A stretch of DNA of 32,754 nt from an uncultured Erysipelotrichaceae bacterium (GCA_902783985.1 CACZTI010000099.1:1-32754); one strand, 5' to 3'; shown: positions 7,611 to 15,884, counted from the stretch's first letter. A program made the numbers and translations. The notes: generated by a model not told the origin, from the sequence alone.

Positions 7611-9206
7611 ATGAAAAAAAATTTATTTGGAATATCTATGATTACTATTGCTAGTTTATATGGGTTACTAGCAGGATTAGTTATTTTAATAACCCTAATT
7701 GCTGGGGGGCAAGTATTATACGCCATTATAGGTAGTATTATAGTTCTACTTATTCAATTTTTAGTATCACCATGGCTTACTGATTTATCAATGAAATGGT
7801 TTTATAAAGCTAAATTTAATCAAGAAATACCTGATTATTTAAAAAAGTTTATTGAAGAAGAATGTCAAAAACATAATATTAAATATCCTAAAATTGGTAT
7901 AATTGATGATGGGGCTCCTAATGCTTTTACTTATGGAAGAACAAGAAAAGATGCCAGAATTATTATTACAAGAGGTATTTTTGAATTACTTGAAGAAGAT
8001 GAAGTTAAATCAGTTATTGCTCATGAAATGGGTCATATCTATCATCTTGATATGATGGTAATGACTTTTGCTAATTTAGTACCACTTGTTTTATATGCTA
8101 TTTTTGAAATGTTAACAAGTAATAACTCTAGTGATAGTGATGATAATAAAGCAGCTATTATAGGTTATGTTGCATATGCATTATACATAATTTGCCAATA
8201 TATCATTCTATGGTTATCTAGAACTAGAGAATATTATGCCGATGAATTCTCATGTAGTATTACTAAAAATCCTCATGCTTTATGTGAAGCTTTAGTTAAA
8301 ATTGGTTTTGGTTTAGGTAAGGGAAGTGAAGATACCAAACATAATGTTTCTAAAAATAATGCATTAGGTATTTTTGATACCAAAGCTGGTAAATCACTTG
8401 CTATAGCATCAATGAGTAGTAATGGAAAAGTCGATAAAAATAATATTAAAAATGCCATGAAATGGGAAAAATGGAATCCCTGGGCAAAATGGTTTGAATT
8501 TAATTCAACACATCCATTAATTACTAAAAGAATTGAAGCAATAAATAAATTATGTAAAGAATATCATCAAGAAGAATATATTGTCTTTGATTATAAAAAA
8601 GAAGAAAATTATTTAGGTAATTTCTTTGTCGAATTATTAATTAATTTCTTACCAGTTATCTTTGCAATTCCTATTGTTATTTTAGTTATTACGGCAATCA
8701 TTAATGAAAAAACTATATCTTTTGATTTAGTTGGTTTATTTCTTTTGTTAGCAACAATATTCTCTTTTATCAAGTTAAAAAGAGCTCATCGAGATGGATA
8801 TAAAGATTATACTGTAAAAGATTTATTAGGTATTGTTAATGTATCTCATATTACCAGTGTTCCTGCTGTTGTTAAAGGAAAAATTATTGGTAGAGGTAAT
8901 CCCGGATGTATCTTTAGTGAAGATTATGTTATTCAAGATGAAACAGGTATTATCTTCCTAGATTATAATCAACCATTAAATATTTTAAATAAAATTTTTG
9001 CAATTTTTAAATCTAGTAGTAATTTTGATAAAGATGTTATTGTAAAAGGATGGTATCGAAGAAACCCAACACCATATGTTGAAATTAAAGAATATACAAT
9101 TGATGGTAAAACTAAAAAAATTTATACATATGCTATAAGTGTATTCATCCATATCTTATTTGCATTAATAGCAATAGGTTTAATGGTTTATTCTAGGATG
9201 ATATAA
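7611..9206 (+). CDS. M48-family (HtpX-like) membrane zinc metalloprotease with C-terminal extension
   Basis: This is a 531-residue protein. Two N-terminal membrane segments (about 9-32 and 36-58) precede the M48 domain with HEMGH at 138-142 and third ligand Glu207 in REYYADEF, split by a further hydrophobic hairpin (about 150-202). DDGAPNAFTYGR matches the HtpX N-terminal catalytic region. HtpX-like proteases degrade misfolded membrane proteins, with the active site in the cytosol. The protein is much longer than HtpX (about 290). After residue 330 come two membrane segments (about 343-385), a beta-rich domain (about 410-500, with GRGNPGCIFSEDYVIQDETGIIFLDY) and a last membrane segment. The SD GAGGTGA overlaps the upstream stop codon. 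It is the last gene of the lepB operon. Confidence 0.88.
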   Translation: MKKNLFGISMITIASLYGLLAGLVILITLIAGGQVLYAIIGSIIVLLIQFLVSPWLTDLSMKWFYKAKFNQEIPDYLKKFIEEECQKHNIKYPKIGIIDDGAPNAFTYGRTRKDARIIITRGIFELLEEDEVKSVIAHEMGHIYHLDMMVMTFANLVPLVLYAIFEMLTSNNSSDSDDNKAAIIGYVAYALYIICQYIILWLSRTREYYADEFSCSITKNPHALCEALVKIGFGLGKGSEDTKHNVSKNNALGIFDTKAGKSLAIASMSSNGKVDKNNIKNAMKWEKWNPWAKWFEFNSTHPLITKRIEAINKLCKEYHQEEYIVFDYKKEENYLGNFFVELLINFLPVIFAIPIVILVITAIINEKTISFDLVGLFLLLATIFSFIKLKRAHRDGYKDYTVKDLLGIVNVSHITSVPAVVKGKIIGRGNPGCIFSEDYVIQDETGIIFLDYNQPLNILNKIFAIFKSSSNFDKDVIVKGWYRRNPTPYVEIKEYTIDGKTKKIYTYAISVFIHILFALIAIGLMVYSRMI

Positions 9207-9215
9207 GTTGATATT

Positions 9216-9244
9216 AAAATCTAGTTTATACTAGATTTTTTTTT
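9216..9244 (+). terminator. Terminator after the M48 protease gene
   Basis: AAAATCTAG (9216-9224) pairs with CTAGATTTT (9231-9239) around TTTATA, followed by further T to 9244. Confidence 0.9.
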
Positions 9245-9250
9245 AATTTA

Positions 9251-9259
9251 TGATAAAAT
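9251..9259 (+). promoter_or_regulatory. Candidate extended -10 promoter of nfnAB
   Basis: TGATAAAAT (9251-9259) is a TGn extended -10 with no clear -35. The predicted start near 9266 leaves a leader of about 12 nt holding the SD AAGGAGA (9267-9273). The same TGATAAAAT element precedes the toxin-like gene at 25159. Confidence 0.45.
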
Positions 9260-9277
9260 TATAATGAAGGAGACAAT

Positions 9278-10120
9278 ATGAAAAAAGTAGTTATAAATGA
9301 AAAGATAAGTGAAAATTCCTATTTAATAGGAATTGAAGATAAAGAAATAATTAAAAATTTTATTCCAGGTCAATTTTGTGTTATTATGGCTAAGGAAAGT
9401 AGTGAAAGAATTCCTCTAACTATTTATGATTATGATGATAAAGGTATTGTTTATTTAATATATCAAGTGATAGGGGCATCTACTAAAGAATTAAGTATGA
9501 TTAAAGATAGTATTTATTCATTATCTGGACCAATGGGAAGACCAAGTGAAATTTGTATGAATTATAAGGAATACTTGGATAAAAAAATAATTTATGTAGC
9601 AGGTGGTGTTGGAATCGCTCCCGTTTATCCTCAAGTTAAATATCTAAAAAGTAAAGGTGTTTCTTGTGATATTATTTATGGTGCAAGAAATAAAGATTTA
9701 TTATTAATTAGAGATAAGATTGAAGAACTTGCTAATGTTACTTACGCTACTGATGATGGAAGTTTTGGAATAAAAGGTAATGTATGTGATGCCTTAAAGA
9801 AAAATATTAAAAAATATGATTATTGTGTAGCTATAGGACCAGTTATTATGATGAAATTTGTTTGTGAATTAACCAAAAAGTATCATTTAAAAACCATTGT
9901 AAGTATGAATCCAATTATGGTTGATGGTAGCGGTATGTGTGGAGCTTGTCGTTGTATGGTTGATGGTAAAATGAAATTTGCTTGTATTGAAGGTCCAGAA
10001 TTTGATGGTCATTTAGTCGACTTTGATAGTGCCCTAAAGCGACTTAACATATATAAAGAAGAAGAAAAAGAAAAAATGATTTTAATGGATAAAAAAATGG
10101 AGGCTAATAATGGAAGATAA
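9278..10120 (+). CDS. nfnA: NfnA-type ferredoxin/NAD(P)H oxidoreductase FAD subunit
   Basis: This is a 280-residue protein of the SudB/NfnA/PyrK-like group. An N-terminal beta-barrel FAD domain (FIPGQFCVI; ERIPLTIYDYD) is followed by the pyridine-nucleotide domain with VAGGVGIAPVYPQ (107-119), and a C-terminal [2Fe-2S] site. In NfnA the cluster is held by an unusual Asp plus three Cys; here Asp216, Cys221, Cys224 and Cys236 stand in that pattern (DGSGMCGAC...FAC), with an extra Cys226. With NfnB it forms a complex that couples NADH, NADPH and reduced ferredoxin by flavin-based electron bifurcation, in the cytosol. The reading frame overlaps nfnB by 11 bp. Physiological direction cannot be read from sequence. 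Confidence 0.88.
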   Translation: MKKVVINEKISENSYLIGIEDKEIIKNFIPGQFCVIMAKESSERIPLTIYDYDDKGIVYLIYQVIGASTKELSMIKDSIYSLSGPMGRPSEICMNYKEYLDKKIIYVAGGVGIAPVYPQVKYLKSKGVSCDIIYGARNKDLLLIRDKIEELANVTYATDDGSFGIKGNVCDALKKNIKKYDYCVAIGPVIMMKFVCELTKKYHLKTIVSMNPIMVDGSGMCGACRCMVDGKMKFACIEGPEFDGHLVDFDSALKRLNIYKEEEKEKMILMDKKMEANNGR

Positions 10121-11480
10121 GAAAACTGTTATGAGGACATTATCATCTAATATTAGAAATAAAACATTTGAAGAAGTAGAACTTGGATATAATGATCTTG
10201 AAGCTAAAAAAGAAGCAAGTAGATGTTTAAACTGTAAAAATCCTCGTTGTGTCAAGGGATGTCCTGTTGGTATAATGATACCTAAATTCATTGAAGCAAT
10301 TAGAAACAATAATCTAAAAAAAGCTTATGAAATTATATCAGAATCAAGTAATTTACCAGCTATTTGTGGTAGAGTTTGTCCTCAAGAAAAACAATGTGAA
10401 AAAATGTGTATTAAAGGTCTAAAAGGTGATGCCATTGCTATTGGTTCTCTTGAAAGATATGTTGCTGATTACGCTAATGAACATGAACTTGGATTAAAAT
10501 CAAAGATTAAAGAAAATGGTAAAAAAATAGCTATTATTGGCTCCGGTCCATCAGGACTTTCTTGCGCTTATACTTTAAGAAAAGAAGGATTTTCTGTAAC
10601 TATATATGAAGTATTACACAAATTAGGTGGTGTACTAACTTATGGTATCCCAGAATTTCGTCTTCCTAAAAAAATAGTTCAACATGAAGTAGAAAAGTTA
10701 AGCAAAATGGGAGTAAATATTGTAACAGATACTTTAGTTGGTAATACTATTTCTATTAAAGAATTAGAAAAAGATTATGATTATATTTTTATTGGAACAG
10801 GAGCAGGTCTTCCTAAATTTATGGGAATAGAAGGGGAGGATGCCAATGAAGTTTTCTCTGCTAATGAAATATTAACCAGAGTTAATTTAATGGAAAGTTA
10901 TAAAAATGATTCAACAACACCAATAAAAAAAGGCAAAATATGCTATGTCATTGGTGGTGGTAATGTAGCAATGGATGCCGTAAGAACTGTTAAAAGACTT
11001 GGAATGGAGGCTCATCTAATGTATCGACGAGATGAGAAAAGTCTTCCTGCAAGAAAAATGGAAATAACTCATGCCAAAGAAGAAGGTGTTATTTTCCATT
11101 TTCTAGAAAATCCCACAAAGATCATTAAAGACAATGATAATCATGTAATTGGCATGGAAACAGTTGATATGAAGGTTCTTGATGAAGGAGAAGATGGCAA
11201 GAAGAAAATTGTTCCAATAGATAATAGCAAAAATATTGTTAAATGTGATATGATCATCATGGCTTTAGGAACAAATCCTAATAAATCAGTGTTAAATAAT
11301 AGTAATATTAAAGTGGATGATAAAGGTTTAATTATGACAGAAGATAGCGTTACCAATAGAAAAAAAGTATACGCTGGTGGTGATGCTGTAACAGGAGCTG
11401 CTACCGTAATTCTAGCAATGGAAGCAGGGAAAAAAGCAGCATTTAAGATAATAGACTCAGAAAAATGTAAAAATAAGTAA
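10110..11480 (+). CDS. nfnB: NfnB-type subunit (glutamate-synthase small-chain-like, two [4Fe-4S] sites)
   Basis: This is a 456-residue protein. The N-terminal iron-sulfur domain carries C39/C42/C47/C51 (CLNCKNPRCVKGC) and C86/C90/C96/C100 (CGRVCPQEKQCEKMC). Then come an FAD dinucleotide fold, KIAIIGSGPSGLSCAYTL, and an NAD(P) fold, CYVIGGGNVAMDAVRT, ending with the conserved YAGGDAVTGAATVILAMEAGK. The architecture matches GltD/SudA/NfnB. The adjacent NfnA and the absence of a gltB large subunit favour NfnAB over glutamate synthase. Its role is probably balancing ferredoxin and NADPH pools in an anaerobe. The start ATG at 10110 lies inside the end of nfnA, with GGAGG at about 10098-10102 as SD. 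Confidence 0.9.
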   Translation: MEDKKTVMRTLSSNIRNKTFEEVELGYNDLEAKKEASRCLNCKNPRCVKGCPVGIMIPKFIEAIRNNNLKKAYEIISESSNLPAICGRVCPQEKQCEKMCIKGLKGDAIAIGSLERYVADYANEHELGLKSKIKENGKKIAIIGSGPSGLSCAYTLRKEGFSVTIYEVLHKLGGVLTYGIPEFRLPKKIVQHEVEKLSKMGVNIVTDTLVGNTISIKELEKDYDYIFIGTGAGLPKFMGIEGEDANEVFSANEILTRVNLMESYKNDSTTPIKKGKICYVIGGGNVAMDAVRTVKRLGMEAHLMYRRDEKSLPARKMEITHAKEEGVIFHFLENPTKIIKDNDNHVIGMETVDMKVLDEGEDGKKKIVPIDNSKNIVKCDMIIMALGTNPNKSVLNNSNIKVDDKGLIMTEDSVTNRKKVYAGGDAVTGAATVILAMEAGKKAAFKIIDSEKCKNK

Positions 11481-11530
11481 ATAAAAAAATATAACTTTTT
11501 ATACTATATAACATAAAACTAAAAAAATAT

Positions 11531-11559
11531 TTGACAAATTATGTAAAGTGTGTTATAAT
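11531..11559 (+). promoter_or_regulatory. Full-consensus sigma-A promoter of the 138-aa orphan
   Basis: TTGACA (11531-11536), exactly 17 bp and TATAAT (11554-11559). This is the only promoter in the window with both hexamers perfect, and it predicts very high constitutive transcription. Confidence 0.92.
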
Positions 11560-11572
11560 ATGTACAAGAAAT

Positions 11573-11589
11573 GGATAGAAAGGGTATCC
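11573..11589 (+). promoter_or_regulatory. Short 5'-leader hairpin before the SD of the 138-aa gene
   Basis: GGATA (11573-11577) pairs with TATCC (11585-11589) around GAAAGGG. It lies a few nt after the predicted transcription start and directly before the SD GAGGGG. It could protect the 5' end or modulate initiation; the stem is short. Confidence 0.4.
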
Positions 11590-11605
11590 AAGAGGGGTGG
11601 TTTTG

Positions 11606-12022
11606 ATGAGAGAAAGTTATATTTTTGAATATCAAAATGAAAATGAATTTAGAAAGATCGAAAGATCAGTAAGAAAGTATAATATGCTTGCTTATAAAAA
11701 ACTTACATTTGATTATTATCCAAGTATTAAAAATGGAGAATTTTTAGGTAAACTTGTAAGTGATAAAGATGGTGTTAAATCATATGATTTAGTTCTTCCT
11801 ACTGATGATATGTTTGTTAAAGTACATGGTGAAGTAGTTCTTCATTATTCAGTATATCAAGATAAAAAAGTTATTCTATTAACTAATATTACATGTGATG
11901 ACAATATTTTAGAAGAAGGACATCGTACAGAACTTAAAGCTTATAAAGGTGTTATGATAAGTAAAGATAATCCAGAAAAAGATATGTTTAAAATTAATTT
12001 ATTAAATATGTTACAAAAGTAA
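11606..12022 (+). CDS. Uncharacterised 138-aa cytosolic protein, highly expressed by promoter
   Basis: I do not recognise this 138-residue protein. It begins MRESYIFEYQNENEFRKIERSVRKYNMLAYKK, then appears as an alternating beta-rich core (VKVHGEVVLHYSVYQDKKVILLTNITCD), and ends in a short helix. There is no signal peptide, membrane segment or metal motif; a single Cys lies in ITCDDN. The ATG at 11606 has GAGGGG 8 nt upstream. The frame is open back to a GTG at 11597, but that codon lies inside the SD. The gene has a perfect promoter, a leader hairpin and a terminator whose stem starts in its last codons, so it is a monocistronic, strongly expressed unit. This suggests a housekeeping or abundant small protein rather than an accessory gene. 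Confidence 0.8.
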   Translation: MRESYIFEYQNENEFRKIERSVRKYNMLAYKKLTFDYYPSIKNGEFLGKLVSDKDGVKSYDLVLPTDDMFVKVHGEVVLHYSVYQDKKVILLTNITCDDNILEEGHRTELKAYKGVMISKDNPEKDMFKINLLNMLQK

Positions 12023-12043
12023 ACGAAACTGTTTACTTTTTTT
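12016..12043 (+). terminator. Terminator of the 138-aa orphan
   Basis: AAAGTAAAC (12016-12024) pairs perfectly with GTTTACTTT (12031-12039) around GAAACT, then T to 12043. The stop codon TAA at 12020-12022 is inside the 5' arm. Confidence 0.93.
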
Positions 12044-12059
12044 CTTTTATTCATACAAT
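12032..12059 (+). promoter_or_regulatory. Weak candidate promoter of the 134-aa orphan
   Basis: TTTACT (12032-12037), 16 bp and TACAAT (12054-12059), overlapping the preceding terminator. The -10 extends to CATACAAT (12052-12059), which also fits the -10 of the early mother-cell factor sigma-E, but no matching sigma-E -35 is seen. Either way the leader would be only about 7 nt. Confidence 0.3.
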
Positions 12060-12072
12060 ACTTTAGATTAAT

Positions 12073-12477
12073 ATGAAAATAAAATATCAAAATGATGTCA
12101 TTATCATTTATCTATATAATTATTATCTAAGTATTGATAAAAAAGATAAATTACATCAAGAAATTAAGGATTTGTTTGTAAATTTAATAAAAAATTATAA
12201 ATTAGATTTATTTGGATACTTTAAAGTTGATATATATAATAATAAAAAATATGGTAGTATTTTAGAAATTAATAAAATATTTGGTGATAATAATGAATTT
12301 ATTGATTTAAAAATAATTATACATCATAATACTAAATTTTATTTATCTATGAATGAATACTACTTTCTAGATATAAATGATGTAAAATATCAAAATAATA
12401 AATATCTTGTTGATATTGAAAATATTGATAATTTAGCATCATTTATGGAATTTGGAGAAATAGAATATGACAAATAA
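12073..12477 (+). CDS. Uncharacterised 134-aa protein, no SD
   Basis: I do not recognise this 134-residue protein. It reads as a small alpha/beta domain rich in Tyr, Asn and Lys (IIIYLYNYYLSIDKKDK, LFGYFKVDIYNNKKYG, FYLSMNEYYFLDINDVKY), with no signal peptide, membrane segment, Cys or metal motif. The ATG at 12073 has no SD in the 15 nt before it (CTTTAGATTAAT), and the nearest candidate promoter leaves almost no leader, so translation may be leaderless or weak. It lies between two terminators and so is probably a single-gene unit. Codon choice matches its neighbours, and the frame is clean for its whole length, so it looks like a real gene. Confidence 0.6.
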   Translation: MKIKYQNDVIIIYLYNYYLSIDKKDKLHQEIKDLFVNLIKNYKLDLFGYFKVDIYNNKKYGSILEINKIFGDNNEFIDLKIIIHHNTKFYLSMNEYYFLDINDVKYQNNKYLVDIENIDNLASFMEFGEIEYDK

Positions 12478-12499
12478 TAAAGAAAATATTATTTTTTTT
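12473..12499 (+). terminator. A/T-only terminator candidate after the 134-aa orphan
   Basis: AATAATA (12473-12479) pairs with TATTATT (12487-12493), with T to 12499. There are no G-C pairs, so it is weak. The 5' arm overlaps the stop codon. Confidence 0.4.
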
Positions 12500-12509
12500 A
12501 TAAATGAAA

Positions 12510-12538
12510 TTGATTAATTTAAACATATAATGTATAAT
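12510..12538 (+). promoter_or_regulatory. Promoter of the receptor operon
   Basis: TTGATT (12510-12515), 17 bp and TATAAT (12533-12538). A second TATAAT lies at 12526-12531 with no matching -35. Confidence 0.65.
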
Positions 12539-12562
12539 GGTAATATAGTTTGTGGAGGAGAA

Positions 12563-13051
12563 ATGAAAAGGTTTATAAAAAAACATCGTTATACATTAGT
12601 TTTATTATTAATATTTATATTATTAGGATTTTTAACAATTAAGGTTAAAGATATTTTAGTTCCTGATGAAGGAAAAGCAACATATGGAGATAGATTAAAA
12701 GATATTGAAAAACATGCTATATCTAAAGAAACATACGCTAAAATTGATGAAGAATTAGAGAGTAATAAAAATGTTTTAAAATCATCACATAGATTACAAG
12801 GTAAAGTTTTAAATTACTATATAACTGTTGATGATAAAGTAGCTGTTAAAGATGCTAAAGAAATAGGTAATAAAATAATTACTTTAATGGATGAGGATTT
12901 ATTAAGTTACTATTCTATCCAAATGTATGTTACCAAAAATGATGAAAGTTTAAATAATTTCCCAATTATAGGATTTAAAGATCCATTAGCAAAAGATTTA
13001 AGTTGGACGAAAGATCGTGAAATAGTAAAGAGTGATGAAAATGAAGAATAA
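12563..13051 (+). CDS. Uncharacterised single-pass membrane protein upstream of the GGDEF receptor
   Basis: This 162-residue protein from ATG 12563 is set by the excellent SD GGAGGAG (12554-12560). A basic N-terminus, MKRFIKKHR, precedes one membrane segment (about 10-29), then an extracytoplasmic alpha/beta domain with LKSSHRLQGKVLNYYITVDDKVAVKDAKEIGNKI split by charged helices, and an acidic tail. The positive-inside rule places the soluble domain outside. I do not recognise the family. It overlaps the following receptor gene by about 11 bp, so the two are co-translated. A partner or accessory role for that receptor is the simplest inference, but nothing in the protein shows it. Confidence 0.75.
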   Translation: MKRFIKKHRYTLVLLLIFILLGFLTIKVKDILVPDEGKATYGDRLKDIEKHAISKETYAKIDEELESNKNVLKSSHRLQGKVLNYYITVDDKVAVKDAKEIGNKIITLMDEDLLSYYSIQMYVTKNDESLNNFPIIGFKDPLAKDLSWTKDREIVKSDENEE

Positions 13052-15065
13052 AAAGAAATTGATATTTTTAATCATCGGAATAGCTCTAATTGTTTTTGTT
13101 GGCCTATATTTAATTGTAAACTATAATGATAAAAACATTCTCAATTCTGATGATAAAAAATGGATAAGTGAAAATGGTGGTAAAATCATTGATATTGCTG
13201 TTTTAAATGATATTCCCGTCTATGCCAATAATGGAAATGGTGTTATTTTTGACTATTTAAATTTTGTTACTAGTGAAACAAAATTAGAATTTAATAAAAT
13301 ACCATATATTGATAATAGTAATACCTTTAATACAGGATACAAGATTGAAACAGTAGATGCTAGTAATAAACTAGCTACTAATCAATTACTAATTTATAAG
13401 GATTACTATGTAAGTATTTCCAAAAATGAAATTAAAATAAATTCTCTTAATGATTTAAAAGGACAGACAATTGGTTTATTAGAACGTGATAGTAGCAATA
13501 TCAATTACTATTTTGAAAATATTGAAAATGTTAAATATAAGTCCTATGCAGATATAAATAGTTTATTTAAAGGAATGGATGATAGTGAAGTTAATATGGT
13601 AATTATTCCTCATATGATTAATTTGGATAAGACCATTAAAGGAGATAACTATGTTAATTATTTCTTTAACAATATTGCGGTAAACATTGTTTTAACATTG
13701 GATAATAATAATCCATCATTAAATAGCATTATTACTAAGACATATAAATATTGGTATAATAATAACTATATTGCAGATTATAATAGTACATATTTAAATT
13801 ATTATATGTCAATGAGAAACATTAATGATAAAACAAGAGCTGATTTACTTAGTAAAACATATGTTTATGGATATGTAGAAAATCATCCTTATGAATTTAG
13901 TATTGCATCTAAAATGGAAGGTATTGCTATTGAATATATAAAAAGAATAGTAAGACTTACAGATATTGATATTAAATATCAAAAATATGATTCAATTAAG
14001 GATTTAAAAGACGCTATTAATAAAGGCGATGTTGATATTTACTTTAATTATTATAATTATGAAGATAGCAAGTATTTAAAAACTAAATCAACATTTATTG
14101 AAAATTATGTTATTTTAGGAAAGAATGATGAAATAATTATTGATAATCTTGAAAGTATCAAAGGAAAAAATGTTTCAATTTTAGCCAATAATGTCTTAGG
14201 AGAATATTTAAAAGCAAGTACTAAAGCTAATATTTCTGAAAAAAACAGTATTAATGATTTAGTAAAAGATAATTTAGTAATTGTAGATAAAGAAGTATAT
14301 TCATATTACAAAAATAATAAATTTAAGGATTATGAAGTCTTATTTACAGATGTAATGAAAAATGATTATACTTTTATGATAAAAAGCGATAACGAAAATT
14401 TTTATAATTTATTTGATTATTTTATTAATACAAATTCATATTATAATTATCGTAATGTTGCTTATCAAAATTTTAATAAAGGATTACTTGAAAGAGTTAC
14501 CTTTGAAGAATTGTATTTAATAATTTTAGCAATTATTCTTATACCTTTACTGATTTTCATATTAGTGTATGTTTTACTTAAAAACAAAAGAAAAATTAAA
14601 ATACTAAAAAGAGATGATCGTAAGCGTTACACAGATTTATTAACATCTCTTAAAAATCGTAATTTCTTAAATGTTAATATTGAAAAATGGAATCAAAATA
14701 AAGTATATCCTCAAGCCATTGTTATTATTGATCTTAATAATACAAAATATATAAATGATAACTATGGAAGAGAAAAAGGTGATATGCTTATTGTTAAAGC
14801 AGCTGGTATTCTTGTTAATACTCAACTTGAAAATACTGAAATAATTCGAAGCGATGGTAATGAGTTTATGATATATATGGTTGGTTACAATGAAAATCAA
14901 GTTGATATCTATACTAAAAAGTTATCAAAATCACTTCAAGAATTACCATATGGTTTTGGAGCAGCAATTGGATATAGTATAATACAAGATAATATTAAAA
15001 GTATCGATGATGCAATAAATGAAGCAACAATTGCAATGCAAAGTGATAAAGAAAGTTATAAATAG
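13041..15065 (+). CDS. Membrane receptor: tandem solute-binding domains plus degenerate GGDEF
   Basis: This is a 674-residue protein from ATG 13041, set by AAAGAG 8 nt upstream; GTG 13032 and ATG 13035 are alternatives too close to the SD. An N-terminal anchor (about 7-26) precedes two extracytoplasmic regions that read as SBP_bac_3-like lobes (about 45-255 and 270-470; both contain a SLNDLKGQTIGLL / NLESIKGKNVSIL motif). Then come a second membrane segment (about 487-513) and a cytosolic GGDEF domain (about 530-674). DLLTSLKNRNFL, IIDLNNTKYINDNYGREKGD and AAIGYSI are GGDEF landmarks, but the signature motif is DGNEF, losing the first Gly and the catalytic acidic third residue. It probably senses a small ligand outside and signals without making c-di-GMP. 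It is co-transcribed with the membrane protein upstream and yihY downstream. Confidence 0.82.
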   Translation: MKNKKKLIFLIIGIALIVFVGLYLIVNYNDKNILNSDDKKWISENGGKIIDIAVLNDIPVYANNGNGVIFDYLNFVTSETKLEFNKIPYIDNSNTFNTGYKIETVDASNKLATNQLLIYKDYYVSISKNEIKINSLNDLKGQTIGLLERDSSNINYYFENIENVKYKSYADINSLFKGMDDSEVNMVIIPHMINLDKTIKGDNYVNYFFNNIAVNIVLTLDNNNPSLNSIITKTYKYWYNNNYIADYNSTYLNYYMSMRNINDKTRADLLSKTYVYGYVENHPYEFSIASKMEGIAIEYIKRIVRLTDIDIKYQKYDSIKDLKDAINKGDVDIYFNYYNYEDSKYLKTKSTFIENYVILGKNDEIIIDNLESIKGKNVSILANNVLGEYLKASTKANISEKNSINDLVKDNLVIVDKEVYSYYKNNKFKDYEVLFTDVMKNDYTFMIKSDNENFYNLFDYFINTNSYYNYRNVAYQNFNKGLLERVTFEELYLIILAIILIPLLIFILVYVLLKNKRKIKILKRDDRKRYTDLLTSLKNRNFLNVNIEKWNQNKVYPQAIVIIDLNNTKYINDNYGREKGDMLIVKAAGILVNTQLENTEIIRSDGNEFMIYMVGYNENQVDIYTKKLSKSLQELPYGFGAAIGYSIIQDNIKSIDDAINEATIAMQSDKESYK

Positions 15066-15077
15066 AAAGGTGAAATT

Positions 15078-15884
15078 ATGAAAAAAGCAAGAGGAATATT
15101 TTCAAATGTAGTAAAATTAATTAGCGATGATAATATGCAAATACTACCAGGACAACTTGCTTTTTTTATTATCCTTTCTTTTTTTTCAATTATTCCATTA
15201 ATTGGTTTAATTACCTCTAGTTTTATTAGTATTGATTTAATTAAAGAATTAGAAACTAGTTTACCTTCAGGTGTTTATCAGATATTAGAAGCATTACTCG
15301 ATGTTAAATCTACTGGAAGTATTATTATATTTGTAGTAGTGGCTCTTTATTTTTCATCAGATGGCGCAAATGCTTTAATTATTACAAGTAATGTTGTATA
15401 TAAAATACCAAATGATCAGTTTCTTAAAAGAAAAATTAAATCAATAGTTATGACAATTCTTTTAATAATATTAGTTATCTTCGTTGTTGCTATCCCAGCA
15501 TTTGGAGATTTAATAATTAATTTAATAAAAGAAAATTATCCTGGTAATTTAATTAATCATATTGGAGTAATTTATAATTTTTTAAAGATACCTCTATCAT
15601 TTGTTTTAATATTTTTAATAATTAAAATACTATATACTATTGCTCCAGATAAAAAAATTCCAAGTAAATATAATAATTATGGAACATTATTTACTACTAT
15701 TTCATGGATTATTGTTACAAGAATTTATTCTTGGTATTTATCAGTTAATAATACTTATAATTTGTTCTATGGTAGTTTTGCTAATGTTGTCATATTGTTT
15801 TTCTGGATGTATATCTTATCATTTATTTTAACATTAGGAATTGCTATTAATAGTGCATACTATTATAAATGTCAAAAAGTGTAA
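15078..15884 (+). CDS. YihY/BrkB-family inner membrane protein
   Basis: This is a 268-residue integral membrane protein with about six membrane segments. The YihY/UPF0761 landmarks are present: LPGQLAFFIILSFFSIIPL near the N-terminus, DGANALIITSNVVYKI in the middle, and the C-terminal YGSFANVVILFFWMYI. The family was once called ribonuclease BN by mistake; its true function is unknown, and transport has been suggested. The SD AAAGGTG (about 15065-15071) directly follows the stop of the GGDEF receptor gene 12 bp upstream, so it is the third gene of that operon. A strong terminator follows. Confidence 0.92.
   Translation: MKKARGIFSNVVKLISDDNMQILPGQLAFFIILSFFSIIPLIGLITSSFISIDLIKELETSLPSGVYQILEALLDVKSTGSIIIFVVVALYFSSDGANALIITSNVVYKIPNDQFLKRKIKSIVMTILLIILVIFVVAIPAFGDLIINLIKENYPGNLINHIGVIYNFLKIPLSFVLIFLIIKILYTIAPDKKIPSKYNNYGTLFTTISWIIVTRIYSWYLSVNNTYNLFYGSFANVVILFFWMYILSFILTLGIAINSAYYYKCQKV

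Noticed and set aside
10110-11480. Glutamate synthase small subunit (GltD)
   Set aside because: No large subunit is adjacent, and the partner just upstream is an NfnA/SudB-type flavoprotein, so NfnB is the better call.
15640-15831. 63-codon frame on the plus strand inside the yihY-like gene
   Set aside because: It lies wholly inside a confident membrane-protein gene in another frame, has no SD, and its composition is the expected out-of-frame reading.
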